Of a DNA stretch of 64,000 nt, positions 1 to 8,913 are shown piece after piece. Each line of letters begins with the position of its first letter. Position 1 is the first letter of the stretch. Below the pieces are notes generated by a model. The model searched no databases, was not told where the DNA came from, and worked only from the letters and a program-made list of their open reading frames with translations. Both the position numbers and the translations under genes were made by a program. This DNA is from Nitrospira sp. (GTDB taxonomy: Bacteria > Nitrospirota > Nitrospiria > Nitrospirales > UBA8639), in NCBI GenBank assembly GCA_024760505.1, contig CP058931.1:2676001-2740000 (forward strand). The letters run 5' to 3'.

Positions 1-126
1 TGTCTATCCCAACCACTGCGAATGTTTCTATCCGCTGATGACGTCTCGAAAGACAATGAATGGCGTCGAAGTCGGGATCGTGCCATAAATCGCGAAACAG
101 GTGAAGAGTTACTTGTCTACCTCTAA
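1..126 (+). CDS. 3' end of an unidentified CDS (partial)
   Basis: Frame 1 is open from the window edge for 41 codons and ends at TAA 124-126. The tail is hydrophilic and charged (it contains DNEWRRSRDR and ends GEELLVYL). No family can be recognised from so short a piece, and no start is visible because it lies outside the window. An open frame of 41 codons can also arise by chance, so this is only a probable gene end. Confidence 0.35.
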   Translation, partial: CLSQPLRMFLSADDVSKDNEWRRSRDRAINRETGEELLVYL

Positions 127-799
127 GAGGAAGGGTTTGTGTGGGAAGCGGATCATCTATGATATATAAGAAATTTTGTGAACATGGATTTTTTCTCAGT
201 TCCTTTCCTGCCCAACAATGAATTCTCGAATCCTGTATTCGAAGATCTCGACACTTACAGGCAATTTGAAAAATATGCCAACCAGTGCCCGAGAAAATTT
301 GCATTCTTCCTCCCCCACCCCACCTCCATTCCCCCGAATTCACCGCATAGCCAGAGGTGGAAACGGTATCGCTCACCCATTAAGTCCTCGGCGCCTTCGT
401 CAGGCGGCGAAAGGACATCGGAGTGATCATGTACCGAAATCGAGCAGCAGGAATAGAAAAAATTAACCCATCCTGCTACCCACGGAAAAGCCAGAAGAAC
501 CAAATTGGTTCATTCGACTTTTACATCGGTCACGCGAACCGAATAAAAGTTAAGATAGCCGCAGTGGAATAACGGGAACTCTTCCTGATGAGGCTTTTGG
601 GGGAAACACTGAGGAACGGGCATTCAGGGCAACGAGAAAGGCAGCCTCCTCAGCCCACTGGGTCGTAATCGATTCCATTTTGGTTTGGCAATCAAATCCC
701 TGCTTTACAAGGTAACCCCTTTGACTCACAGGAATATTACCCACCAAGGACATGTTGTGTAGCATGATGCGTAGATCGTTGTGGGAAAGGAAGAAGACT
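127..799. other. Intergenic region, no recognisable gene
   Basis: About 670 bases with only short overlapping open frames on both strands. None has a convincing ribosome-binding site or a recognisable product. It ends at the VapB ribosome-binding site (AAAGGAAGAAG just before 800). No hairpin with a T-run and no obvious repeat was seen. Confidence 0.5.
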
Positions 800-1000
800 A
801 TGCCAACAAATTTTGCACTTGATGATAAACTTGTTCAAGAAGTGCAACGTCTAGGAGGGCATTCCACTAAACGAGCTGCTGTCAATGCAGCACTCCGAGA
901 ATATGTCACCCGCCGGAAGCAGAAAAACGTCCTTGAGATATTCGGAACCCTGGAATGGGACCCCAAATATGATTACAAGACGGCACGAAAACGGAAATGA
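800..1000 (+). CDS. vapB: VapB-type antitoxin
   Basis: A 66-residue protein that begins MPTNFALDDKLVQEVQ, typical of VapB/AbrB-like or ribbon-helix-helix antitoxins that bind DNA through the N-terminus and neutralise a PIN toxin with the C-terminal tail (here ending TARKRK). The frame is open further upstream to 752, but the start at 800 has an AAAGGAAGAAG ribosome-binding site and gives the canonical N-terminus. The stop overlaps the toxin start as ATGA (997-1000), the translational coupling usual for type II toxin-antitoxin modules. By family habit the complex would repress its own promoter; no operator was identified. Confidence 0.85.
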   Translation: MPTNFALDDKLVQEVQRLGGHSTKRAAVNAALREYVTRRKQKNVLEIFGTLEWDPKYDYKTARKRK

Positions 1001-1395
1001 CTGTCTTAGTCGATACGTCCGTATGGTCTCTCGCCCTTCGGGAAGATGACCCGGCAGACCACCCCGCAGTCAAAAAATTACAAAGCTTCCTGTTAGACAC
1101 ACAAAACATTGTCCTTATTGGGATTATTTTGCAGGAAATTCTCCAAGGCTTTAAACATGAAGGGACCTTTACCAAAGTTATCACCTATCTGGATGCCTTT
1201 CCCCTGCTCTCCTTAAATCGTAGTGACTTTGTTGCGGCAGCCAAACTTCGCCGCCAGGCCGCAGCACAAGGGTTGACCCTCTCCACCCCTGATTGCCAAA
1301 TCGCCGCAGCCGCCATCCAACACGACTGCACCCTCCTAACCACCGACAAAGATTTTTCGAATCTTGCTCAATTGGTGCCCCTGCAATTGGTCTAG
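997..1395 (+). CDS. vapC: VapC-type PIN-domain toxin ribonuclease
   Basis: A 132-residue PIN-domain protein. It opens with MTVLVDTSVWSLAL, whose Asp6 is the first acidic metal ligand. A Glu in ILQEILQG (about residue 47) and acidic residues in STPDCQIAAAA and LLTTDKDF (about residues 99-120) complete the Mg-dependent active site expected of VapC endoribonucleases, which cleave tRNA or rRNA. It overlaps vapB by 4 bp, so the two form one operon. Length is normal for the family and nothing looks truncated. The RNA target cannot be told from sequence. Confidence 0.9.
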   Translation: MTVLVDTSVWSLALREDDPADHPAVKKLQSFLLDTQNIVLIGIILQEILQGFKHEGTFTKVITYLDAFPLLSLNRSDFVAAAKLRRQAAAQGLTLSTPDCQIAAAAIQHDCTLLTTDKDFSNLAQLVPLQLV

Positions 1396-1714
1396 CTCTC
1401 TTCCGTATGATCGCCTCGGCCGTCAAGTCTGAGGAGGCCAGTTTGTTTGGCGGCCTGCTTGGGAATATCAAGCATGGTGACCAGGCTGTTAAAAAGAAAT
1501 GGTTTTTTTGATCACAATTGCTGGCTGGTCACATCAGGATCCATTCTCGCAATAGATGCTCCCAAGATCGGCCCCTACTTTTGATCTCTCCCGTTTGTAG
1601 ATATCCTTACTTTATCAATTAAGTAGGATCTAGATATTGACCATGGATTAGGTTCGGGAAACATTGCGGAGACGGGGGTTACCTCCACCAATAAGAGGGG
1701 AGTCGATCAGTGGT
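1396..1714. other. Intergenic region between convergent genes
   Basis: About 320 bases between vapC (+) and the MBL-fold gene (-). No open frame here has a recognisable product, and no clear rho-independent terminator was seen. Confidence 0.45.
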
Positions 1715-2326
1715 TCAGATCTGACAGAACGTGCGAAGCGTGTCTTTGCCTCCACCAATGATTGGGTTCCCATGGGCGAACAGCAGATGATCGAAGGTCT
1801 CTTGCTGACAAATCCGGAGGAACGCGGCTTTTAGGCCCCGCTTGATCGCGGATGGATCATCGCCAATCAGCGTGTCAGAGACAAAGCCAAGTTCGCCGTC
1901 TTCATTGATGATTGCATCACCAATAGACAACACACCGCCGGCACTTGGGAGCAGCAGAGCTGTCTCTTCAGGGCAGAGTATGCCAACTTTAAGCGCACGG
2001 ACACCGCCCGGCAATTCGTCGCCGAACCGGAACGCCATAACGGCCAAGCTCCCGTCCGCAAACTCGTGCAGCCCCGCCTCATGGCACCAGACCGTGACGC
2101 CAAAGTTTTTGATAAATTGTCGGCAGTGGCGGTCGTGGAGCCGATTGGTCAAATAAATGTGTTGCAGGGTCGGCCGTTCCCTGAACCAGTCAATCCCTTC
2201 CTGAGGTACCAGCGGATCGATCAGAAAGGCCGGGTTCAGGCAGGAGACGTAGTAGCTGTCGACTTCAATGTGGATGTCGGGGTGAGCAACTCGCCAGTGA
2301 AAAATTCCTGGTAGTGGTTCGTTCAT
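1715..2326 (-). CDS. MBL-fold metallo-hydrolase-like protein
   Basis: A 203-residue protein resembling short metallo-beta-lactamase-fold proteins. It has the strand-turn around HIYLTNRLHDRHCRQF (about residues 56-71), where zinc-dependent members carry HxHxDH, then GDAIINEDG (about 136-144) and the C-terminal LLFAHGNPIIGGG. The metal-binding His motif is degenerate (NRLHDRH), so hydrolase activity is uncertain and the substrate is unknown. The gene stands alone, convergent with vapBC. No strong ribosome-binding site is visible before the ATG at 2326, so the start could be slightly internal. Confidence 0.6.
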   Translation of the reverse strand: MNEPLPGIFHWRVAHPDIHIEVDSYYVSCLNPAFLIDPLVPQEGIDWFRERPTLQHIYLTNRLHDRHCRQFIKNFGVTVWCHEAGLHEFADGSLAVMAFRFGDELPGGVRALKVGILCPEETALLLPSAGGVLSIGDAIINEDGELGFVSDTLIGDDPSAIKRGLKAAFLRICQQETFDHLLFAHGNPIIGGGKDTLRTFCQI

Positions 2327-2595
2327 GGGGTGCCATCATCGGTTCGGCAGAATTTCGTTCATACGATCCGCCGTGTGTGTATGATGTGTGAACCTCCGAC
2401 TTTGAACATTGGCTCCATTTCGACCTTAGGCGGTAATGTTGACCATACACTCAGGTATGCGCGGACTGTCAGTTAGAATGGACAGTCTTGAGCCTCATTG
2501 AAATAGTCTTACATCATGAAATATAAACCATACCATGCGAATCTCACAATTGCCCGTTAGATACCCGTATCTCACTGTAACCCTGGATGGAAAAA

Positions 2596-3686
2596 ATGAC
2601 TCAACTTTATTTGCTGACCCCATTCCAATTAGGTGACCTGCACCTGAAGAATCGGGTGGTCTTGGCGCCGATGACCAGAGCGCGAGCGGAAAAGCACGAT
2701 TGGCGAATGCCTTAATGGCTGAATATTACCGGCAGCGAAGTTCGGCGGGATTATTAATTACCGAAGCCACCACCATTTCTTCCCAGGCCAATGGCTGGAA
2801 TGAATCTCCCGGCATGTACACGGTGAAGATGCGTGACGCGTGGAAACAGGTGACCGACGCTGTCCATGCCGAAGGAGCTCCTATCTTTTTACAATTGTGG
2901 CATATGGGCCGAGCTTCACACAGCAGTTTTCATGATGGTGAGCTCCCGGTGGCCCCTTCGGCGATTATGCTCAATGGCGATGCGATTCATACCCCTCTAG
3001 GGAAGCAAGCCTATGAGGTTCCGCGCGCGCTAGCTACGGAGGAGATTGCCCTGGTGGTTGCCGACTACCAGAGAGCCGCCCGCTATGCGAAAGAGGCGGG
3101 GTTCGATGGCGTGGAGATTCATGGGGCCAACGGGTACTTGATCGATCAGTTTTTGCAATCACGGACCAATGTGCGTACCGACCAGTATGGCGGGAGCATT
3201 GAATCCCGCTATCGGTTTTTGAAGGAAATCGTCACAGCGGTTTGCGCTGTCTGGCCTTCACAGCGCGTGGGGGTGAGACTCTCTCCCAATGGCAATTTCA
3301 ACGATATGGGATCACCGGACTTCCGCGAACAGTTCACGTATGTAGCCGGTCAGTTAGATGCCTGCCATCTGGGCTACCTGCATATCGTGGACGGCCTGGG
3401 CTTCGGCTTCCATGAACTAGGACCTCCCATGACCTTGCGCGAATTTCGTTCTGTCTATCATGGCGCCTTAATGGGCAATTGTGGATACGACAAGGCATTG
3501 GCCGACAGTGCGATTAGAGACGGTCACGCCGATTTAATCGCGTTTGGCCGCCCCTATATCAGCAACCCTGACCTGGTGGAGCGCTTTAGGCTCAATGCTG
3601 AGCTGAACGAGCCCGCTGATATGCAACATTGGTATTTGCCCCTGGGCGCGAAAGGTTATACAGACTATCCCAGGCTATCAGAATAA
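2596..3686 (+). pseudogene. Old Yellow Enzyme / alkene reductase (NemA-like), frameshifted
   Basis: FMN-dependent NAD(P)H:flavin oxidoreductase family, which reduces activated alkenes, N-ethylmaleimide and nitrate esters. The N-terminus starts at ATG 2596 (or 2587) in one frame: TPFQLGDLHLKNRVVLAPMTRARA. The rest (LANALMAEYYRQRSSAGLL onward) lies in another frame, in which translation could begin only at TTG 2700. The two join perfectly if one G is restored in GCGGAAAA near 2686-2690. Family signatures are otherwise intact: LWHMGRASH, the catalytic-loop HGANGYLIDQFLQ and AFGRPYISNPDLVERF. Restored length would be about 363 aa, normal for the family. This is either a recent one-base deletion or a sequencing error. 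Confidence 0.8.
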
Positions 3687-3891
3687 ATGGGATGAACAGG
3701 ATACTGTCAGCGTACCTGGCTTTGCATGGATGTGTGTGGGGAGGACCCACTGTCCGCCGGAAGATTAGAGAATTCTGTCTGGCGATCATATTGTAGGGCA
3801 GTGTTTGCCACCTTAAGGCCCCCCCCATGATGAGGCATTCGCCGTGCACACCTTCCTCCTCAAGATGAGTTTCTCTACTCTATGAGATCAG

Positions 3892-4404
3892 CTATTGATC
3901 GGGGACTTGATTGGTTGCCGCCTGACTCAGCAGCTTCAGCTGCTGTTGAAGATGACTCCAATGCGTACCTGCCCAGTAGAGTTGGCCACAATTTGGGCAA
4001 CCGGTAAAGTGCGTGTGATGTTTGGCTATAAAAGGAGGCACTCGTGGACCGGCTTGAACAGGTGGGATGTTTTCCAGAATGTGGTTGCAGGCAACGCAGC
4101 GACACACCGTCTCATCGTCAATCGCGAGTCTGATCCCAACTTCCATGCGGATCTGCCGTAATTGTTCGGTCACGATGTCGCTGCGAATAAGAGTAAAACG
4201 GTCTCGAACGGCTTTCCGTTGGACTAGAAATCGATCCCGGGTTAAAAGCCATCGATGTTCATTCAAGACTCGATCGACGATCGCTCCGTCGGCCATGTTC
4301 CGCTCATACGCGGTATCATACCCAAGGATGCGAAGCCATCGGGCCAGCTTGCCCAGCATGGCATCAACAAAAAATTTCTGTTTCGGGATATGAGCTTCAG
4401 TCAT
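3892..4404 (-). CDS. Mut7-C RNAse-domain protein with zinc ribbon
   Basis: About 170 residues from the internal start MTEAHIPKQKFFVDAMLGKL; the frame extends upstream to 4503, but that extension looks non-coding. The N-terminal part (FFVDAMLGKLARWLRILGYDTAY) is the typical opening of the Mut7-C/PIN-like domain, with Asp near the start as a predicted metal ligand and LLTRDRFLV following. The C-terminal third has two Cys pairs (CRCVACN and CPNCG), a zinc ribbon. Family members are predicted ribonucleases; function is not established. It is monocistronic and convergent with the OYE gene. Confidence 0.75.
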   Translation of the reverse strand: MTEAHIPKQKFFVDAMLGKLARWLRILGYDTAYERNMADGAIVDRVLNEHRWLLTRDRFLVQRKAVRDRFTLIRSDIVTEQLRQIRMEVGIRLAIDDETVCRCVACNHILENIPPVQAGPRVPPFIAKHHTHFTGCPNCGQLYWAGTHWSHLQQQLKLLSQAATNQVPDQ

Positions 4405-4558
4405 GATACAATTTGCTTTTGGGGTCTTCCGACATTCGCATGGGGCAATATGCAGGTTGATCGTTCCAGAATTCGTCTCATTACAAAAGAGAAGGTTTTT
4501 CACGCAGATTTGTTTCGCCCGAATAATTTACACGATTGACAGCAGATCCAGAAATGAT

Positions 4559-4588
4559 TTGACCACTTGTCTGAAAAGGTCCTATCTT
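4559..4588 (+). promoter_or_regulatory. Candidate sigma-70 promoter for the 4661 gene
   Basis: TTGACC (4559-4564) and TATCTT (4583-4588) are separated by 18 bp, about 70 nt upstream of the TTG start at 4661. A TTGACA also occurs at 4536 but has no -10 partner. Pattern match only. Confidence 0.35.
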
Positions 4589-4660
4589 GCTCAGAGTGTC
4601 TGTGAAAGGTGCGCTATAGATCAGATGGGGATTTGGGGACAGCTTAGGGGAGGATAATTT

Positions 4661-5590
4661 TTGAACCGATTTCTTTGTCTTATCGTCATAAGTTTTGGAT
4701 TGTGGGCGCTGAACAATCTCATGCCTCTCCCACTCGTTGCGGCTGAAGACCCTGAGGAAGTGCCCCGGTTGCCGCTGGCGATGGAGGTATTTTTAAAGAA
4801 GCCAGGGAAACATCTGTATGAACTGCATGTTCATTTAACCAATATCAGTGATGAACCGGTCAGCGTTGATGTTCGGGATTTGCCCTGGAATCCCACGGAT
4901 GGTTCTACCTGGCTCTCGGCCATCAGGCTGGATGCGCACAAGAGTCCTATCAAGCAGAATCTTCCTATTGGGAGATTCGGATCACAAATGGTTCCGCTGG
5001 TGCCGGGCGAATCGATTCAGAATAGGGTGGCATTAAATCCCCGGATTCCTTCCTTGTTAGATGATATTGAGCAAACCGGGGTGCAATTGCAGTGGGACTG
5101 TCCTCCCTCTGACCTCAAGTTTGTGTGCAAACCCGGTTCACCCAATATCCTTATCATTCCCAAGGGCGATCCCGGCCAACCGGATGTGTATGCCATTGAT
5201 CCCCAAGCCTGTCTGGCTCTGGAACGCCGTATTGGTCTTATCGATATTCCTGAAGGGCATGATGTGCTGTTTCTCCTCGCCTCCGAATCGCTCATGACGG
5301 ATCTGGAGGGAATGACCTCGTTGCTTCTTGAGGTGGATGACTATGTTCAGCGCTGTCATCCGAGTTGGACGAACAGTTGGGCGGTGAGCTTTGTGACCGA
5401 TAAGAAGTTCGCGGGATTTCTGAGTGAGGGAGAGAACCGGCGTTATTTTGCAGAAGGTCTCTGGCAAGAGGCGAATATCGGGCAGTACTCCAGTCAAATC
5501 CGCACGTTATTCCGATTTCAGTGGATTAAGAAACGAGCGGATACCGTCTATCTTTCTCTTTTTCCCTTCCAACAACAGAACGATACTTAA
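4661..5590 (+). CDS. Secreted protein of unknown function
   Basis: A 309-residue protein with a TTG start preceded by AGGGGAGGAT. The N-terminus has one hydrophobic segment (LCLIVISFGLWALNNLMPLPLVAA) followed by an acidic stretch, a typical signal peptide with likely cleavage near residue 28. The mature part begins with a beta-rich section (LYELHVHLTNISDEPVSVDVRDLPW), resembling an immunoglobulin-like or intracellular-proteinase-inhibitor fold, with Cys residues at PPSDLKFVCKPG and DPQACLALERR. I do not recognise a family. It appears monocistronic and ends at a hairpin shared with convergent pdxB. Confidence 0.65.
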   Translation: MNRFLCLIVISFGLWALNNLMPLPLVAAEDPEEVPRLPLAMEVFLKKPGKHLYELHVHLTNISDEPVSVDVRDLPWNPTDGSTWLSAIRLDAHKSPIKQNLPIGRFGSQMVPLVPGESIQNRVALNPRIPSLLDDIEQTGVQLQWDCPPSDLKFVCKPGSPNILIIPKGDPGQPDVYAIDPQACLALERRIGLIDIPEGHDVLFLLASESLMTDLEGMTSLLLEVDDYVQRCHPSWTNSWAVSFVTDKKFAGFLSEGENRRYFAEGLWQEANIGQYSSQIRTLFRFQWIKKRADTVYLSLFPFQQQNDT

Positions 5591-5644
5591 ATAAAAGATT
5601 GGAGCCCGACCCTTCCGTTGGCGGTTCGACTGCCCCTTCTCCTT

Positions 5645-5682
5645 CGGCCCGGCTCCGGACAAACCCTTTGACTGCCGGGCCG
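5645..5682. terminator. GC-rich hairpin between convergent genes
   Basis: CGGCCCGGC (5645-5653) can pair with GCCGGGCCG (5674-5682) around a 20-nt loop, between the ends of the 4661 gene and pdxB. It has no T-run, so termination would need another factor, or the element may serve both strands only weakly. Confidence 0.35.
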
Positions 5683-5736
5683 GACGTTGCCCTCAGGACG
5701 AACGGGTGCTAGTCAGTTGTCCTGTCCATTTCTGTT

Positions 5737-6903
5737 TTATGCTTCCTCGCTGAATTCCAAAAACCCAATTTCTGCAAGCAGGTGCTGAAGCCTTTCCTGG
5801 TTTTTGGGCAGCGTGACGTTGGTCCGGTGGAATTCCCGGCGGACGGGATAGTGTTTGCGAAGTTCATCAAAGCGACGAGGCCGTTCTTTCTGAGGCATCG
5901 CCAGCAGTTGTTGCATGCGATGATAATCGGCCTCCAGGGCATAGATTTTGCTGACCATTTCTTGAATCAACTCTTCATCAGATTGCTCGTGGTAGTCGAT
6001 GGTTAAAGACGGGACGGTTGGTGCGGGCAGTACCTGGACGGGATTCCATGCGGGGGAGATGCCCAGATGTTTACACAACGCTGTATAGATCATGAAGGTG
6101 CCATTGGCTTTGCCATCGAGGGAGTGGCCGGCAATATGGGGTGTGCCGATCGTGACGGCCTGAAAGAGGTCCCAGTTAATGGCGGGTTCGTCTTCCCACA
6201 CGTCGATGATGGTTGGGCCGATACGATTTTCTGTGATGGCGTTCAACAGCGCCTGTGTCTCCACGACTTCCCCACGGGCAGCATTGATGAAGATCGCTGA
6301 TGGATTCAGCCATTTGAGTGTCTGCTCATTGAGCATGTGATAGGTCGGGTAGGGGCCGTCGGTGGTCAATGGCGTATGGAGCGTCACCACGTCACAACTG
6401 AGAGCTTCGGCTAAAGAGCGGTGCTCGACATGCCCCGTTTCTGCCAGGGGAGGATCCTGGAGGACCGGGAGCATCCCCAGCGCCTCGACTTTATGCTTGA
6501 CCAGTTTGCCGATATTTCCGACGCCGATAATGCCAATAGTTTTCCCTTTGAGTGAAAACCCCTGTTGCTTGCCCAGAAACAATAAAGACGCCAGGACATA
6601 TTCGGCCACCGAATTGGCATTCGATCCGGCCGCTGAGGTAAAGCCGATATTTCGGGCTTTGAGGTAGGCTTCATCGATGTGGTCCACTCCTGCGGAGGCC
6701 GATCCGACAAATTCGACAGGAGTCCCTTCCAATAACGTGTGATCCACCCTCGTGATCGATCGAATGAGGAGAACATTCGTATTGTGCAAATCGCTTGATT
6801 TGATGGATCGCCCAGGTAGAAGAGTCAGGTTTCCCAGGCTGGCAAACGCCTCGTTGATATAGGGGATATTTTCTCCGGCTACCATGTTGATCGATTTTTT
6901 CAT
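5737..6903 (-). CDS. pdxB: Erythronate-4-phosphate dehydrogenase
   Basis: A 388-residue D-2-hydroxyacid dehydrogenase that oxidises 4-phospho-D-erythronate in the DXP-dependent pyridoxal-5'-phosphate pathway. The Rossmann motif GIIGVGNIGKLV lies near residues 123-134. Catalytic elements are NAARGEVV, DVWEDEP (catalytic Glu) and the His in TPHIAGHSLDGK. The SLDGKANGT loop and the C-terminal extension (PTVPSLTIDYHEQSDEELIQ onward) are the PdxB-type DUF3410 dimerisation region, which separates it from SerA. Its N-terminus (ENIPYINEAF) is also PdxB-like. AAAGG lies before the ATG. No other pyridoxal-phosphate genes are adjacent. Confidence 0.9.
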   Translation of the reverse strand: MKKSINMVAGENIPYINEAFASLGNLTLLPGRSIKSSDLHNTNVLLIRSITRVDHTLLEGTPVEFVGSASAGVDHIDEAYLKARNIGFTSAAGSNANSVAEYVLASLLFLGKQQGFSLKGKTIGIIGVGNIGKLVKHKVEALGMLPVLQDPPLAETGHVEHRSLAEALSCDVVTLHTPLTTDGPYPTYHMLNEQTLKWLNPSAIFINAARGEVVETQALLNAITENRIGPTIIDVWEDEPAINWDLFQAVTIGTPHIAGHSLDGKANGTFMIYTALCKHLGISPAWNPVQVLPAPTVPSLTIDYHEQSDEELIQEMVSKIYALEADYHRMQQLLAMPQKERPRRFDELRKHYPVRREFHRTNVTLPKNQERLQHLLAEIGFLEFSEEA

Positions 6904-7251
6904 ATCTTGTGCCTTTCAGACGATGTTTTTCCAAAACGGCAGCCTATCGGAACTTGCCGGTAGGCGCTAGCCTTGCCTTTGTTGTTACATGGACCCACCC
7001 GATGCTAGGGCAGGCAGGAATCATAAGGGAGAGGGAAAGGGGGCGGGTCTTGTTTTTTAAGGAGGCGAGTTAAAAAGAATGGGGCCTGACTTATTCATTC
7101 AGACCCTACTCGCCAGGTTGGTTGATCCAAGTGGATCCGTTGAGAACGCACTATAGAGATCATAGCTGACTGATCTGTTTATTCCAATCAAGCACATGCA
7201 TCAATAGGCTTTTTCAGAATTGGCGAGCCAGCTCCTTAGATTTAGGAAGCA
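6904..7251. other. Intergenic region between pdxB and the cupredoxin-like gene
   Basis: About 350 bases. It holds the minus-strand terminator of the 7252-8220 gene (7072-7106), and the pdxB promoter must lie near 6904-7050. No gene was seen. Confidence 0.5.
7072..7106 (-). terminator. Rho-independent terminator of the 7252-8220 gene
   Basis: Read on the minus strand: GGGTCTGA, 9-nt loop, TCAGGCCC (one mismatch in 8 bp), then ATTC and five T (plus-strand AAAAA 7072-7076). It lies about 145 nt past the stop codon. Confidence 0.6.
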
Positions 7252-8220
7252 TCAATGGCCTGAATGTTTGTTGGCGGTCTTCCCATGCTGGTCGCTGAGG
7301 ATGTCTTGCGTCTCATGAGTTGCTTGGACATCATAGACCGCTCCTTCTTTTTCCAGGACCTCAGTGCCAAATCGATAATTAGAGAACATCGTATTATGGG
7401 CCATGCGCCGGTCGATCGGATTCTGGAATTCCATCCTGGTCTTCAATGTTTCGTTGGCTAAGATCACTACTTCCATTTTGATAAATCCTCCCATGCCCGG
7501 GTGCCAGGCCAAGAGCGAGTAGACGCCTTCGGGAACATCAGGGAGTGTGAAATTTCCTTCCGCATCGGTAATGGCGTAATACGGGTTGTCTACTGCGACT
7601 CCCCAGCTTTGCATGTAGGTGTGAAATCCGCATTCCAAGTAGAGGATTCTGCGGCCCTTGGAGAATTCAACCGTGTCGAGCATCGCCTCTCCGGGGTTGT
7701 GTTGATGATCCTTGATTCTGTTCTTGGGATGGAACGGATTGAGCCGGAGAGGGCGATGAAGCATGACTTTTGAGCCGAATGGTGCCGTTTCATAAATTTG
7801 CACATCATGAATAATGGGATCCATGTTGACGATGTGGAGCGGTTGTTCGTTTTGTACAACCGAGACCCAGGGCGTAAAGAGGCAATCCTCCACCGTCACT
7901 TTGGCTGCACCTGTTTGGGGAAAGGGTTTGCCTTGAGAAATTCCTTCCAAAAAGACGACGGTATTCTGGAGACCACCATCCGGCGCCACTTGAAATTCAT
8001 CGACGAGACGCCATCCTGTTCCTGTGGAAATACGCCCGCAAAAGTCCGTATCGGGATTGGTAATCAGACTGTAGGCCAATGCCGGGGGTTCTTTCCCCGC
8101 CAAGGTCACCTTTCCGGTAATGATGCCTCCATTGGAGACCGTGATTTCCTCATAACTCAACACCGGAGTAATCAGGACAAGGTTGAGACCTAACGTGAGA
8201 ACATACGAGATGAATTTCAT
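7252..8220 (-). CDS. Secreted cupredoxin-like / carboxypeptidase-regulatory-like protein
   Basis: A 322-residue protein with a signal peptide (MKFISYVLTLGLNLVLITPVLS). The core looks like a cupredoxin fold: His in NMDPIIHDVQIYE (about residue 137) and the cluster C-G-F-H-T-Y-M (about 197-203) could form a type 1-like copper site. A carboxypeptidase-regulatory-like beta-sandwich follows (NPYYAITDAEGNFTLPDVPEG, then LLAWHPGMGGF). It is a clear paralogue of the 25529-26449 protein: both share FCGRISTGTGWR or FCGTISTGTGWR, the NMDPxxHD and CGFHxYM blocks, and LxAWHPGM. The C-terminus is His-rich (KTANKHSGH). The likely role is a periplasmic copper or electron carrier serving the oxidase island; this is inference. 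Confidence 0.7.
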   Translation of the reverse strand: MKFISYVLTLGLNLVLITPVLSYEEITVSNGGIITGKVTLAGKEPPALAYSLITNPDTDFCGRISTGTGWRLVDEFQVAPDGGLQNTVVFLEGISQGKPFPQTGAAKVTVEDCLFTPWVSVVQNEQPLHIVNMDPIIHDVQIYETAPFGSKVMLHRPLRLNPFHPKNRIKDHQHNPGEAMLDTVEFSKGRRILYLECGFHTYMQSWGVAVDNPYYAITDAEGNFTLPDVPEGVYSLLAWHPGMGGFIKMEVVILANETLKTRMEFQNPIDRRMAHNTMFSNYRFGTEVLEKEGAVYDVQATHETQDILSDQHGKTANKHSGH

Positions 8221-8346
8221 GGGACGATCCTTTGGTCAATTAGTCCATACGGATAAATGCGTCAAACCCATCGATACATTGATCTTAAGAAATACCTTAG
8301 GAACATTTCCAGCCCCCTGAAAAGAAGAGGCCCGGTTAAGATGATA

Positions 8347-8362
8347 TGCTGGTTTCATGCCA
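8347..8362 (-). promoter_or_regulatory. Weak sigma-54-like promoter candidate
   Basis: On the minus strand TGGCATGAAACCAGCA has GG and GC exactly 10 bp apart and a good -24 half (TGGCATG), but the -12 half is CAGCA instead of TTGCA. It lies about 130 nt upstream of the cupredoxin-like gene (start 8220). Weight comes mainly from stronger sites in the same island. Confidence 0.35.
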
Positions 8363-8738
8363 CAGGTTGGTGAATGCAGAAATTCTTCGATTCTATCCGG
8401 TTCACAATTTTGCAAAAGAAAAGAAGAAAGGGGTTCGGTTAGCCCCCACCTTAAGTTGTCAGGTCCGATTCCAGCTTGTTTGGTAAATTGCGGTTAGGGC
8501 GGACTGAGCGATGTATCTGGGAGGTTGGAGGTCAACGTCATGTCCATCACAGCTTCGTAAGGCATGATTTTAAAGCCATGTCTTGTCTTAATCACGACAG
8601 AGCAACAGTCGCCTGGAAATTCTTCTTGACATGCCATGAAGGTCCAAGCCTTCAGCCTGTTTGGTTCCGCACATTTCTGACTCTGAGGGCTTCGGCGGAA
8701 AGTTAGAAAAATCAACGGATTCAGGTTTCATCTGACTC

Positions 8739-8754
8739 TGGCCTTTCAATTGCT
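8739..8754 (+). promoter_or_regulatory. Sigma-54-type promoter upstream of the ManC-like gene
   Basis: TGGCCTTTCAATTGCT: GG at 8740-8741 and GC at 8752-8753, exactly 10 bp apart, with intact TGGC and TTGCT halves (consensus TGGCACG-N4-TTGCW). The predicted start of transcription is near 8765, about 150 nt before the ATG at 8914. Confidence 0.6.
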
Positions 8755-8913
8755 TACCTTTCAATTCATTGTCCGAAGTGCAATATTAATCTCTGGCTCC
8801 TCCCCTGTTATCTGACATAAAATCAGTTTGTGGTGTCTGGAAAAACGAGTGTGGGTGTTGCTCTATCGGGCATGTTCCATTAGCTACGTTTTACAATTTC
8901 CAGGAGGTTCATC

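Larger units (their letters stand above)
8221..8913. other. Divergent intergenic region with sigma-54-like sites
   Basis: About 690 bases between divergent genes. It holds a weak sigma-54-like element on the minus strand (8347-8362) and a good one on the plus strand (8739-8754). A minus-strand frame at 8494-8715 has no good start. No convincing gene. Confidence 0.5.

Noticed and set aside
8494..8715. Minus-strand 73-codon Cys-containing frame
   Set aside because: Only a TTG start without a ribosome-binding site. An alternative ATG lies in a different frame that stops early, and no family was recognised.
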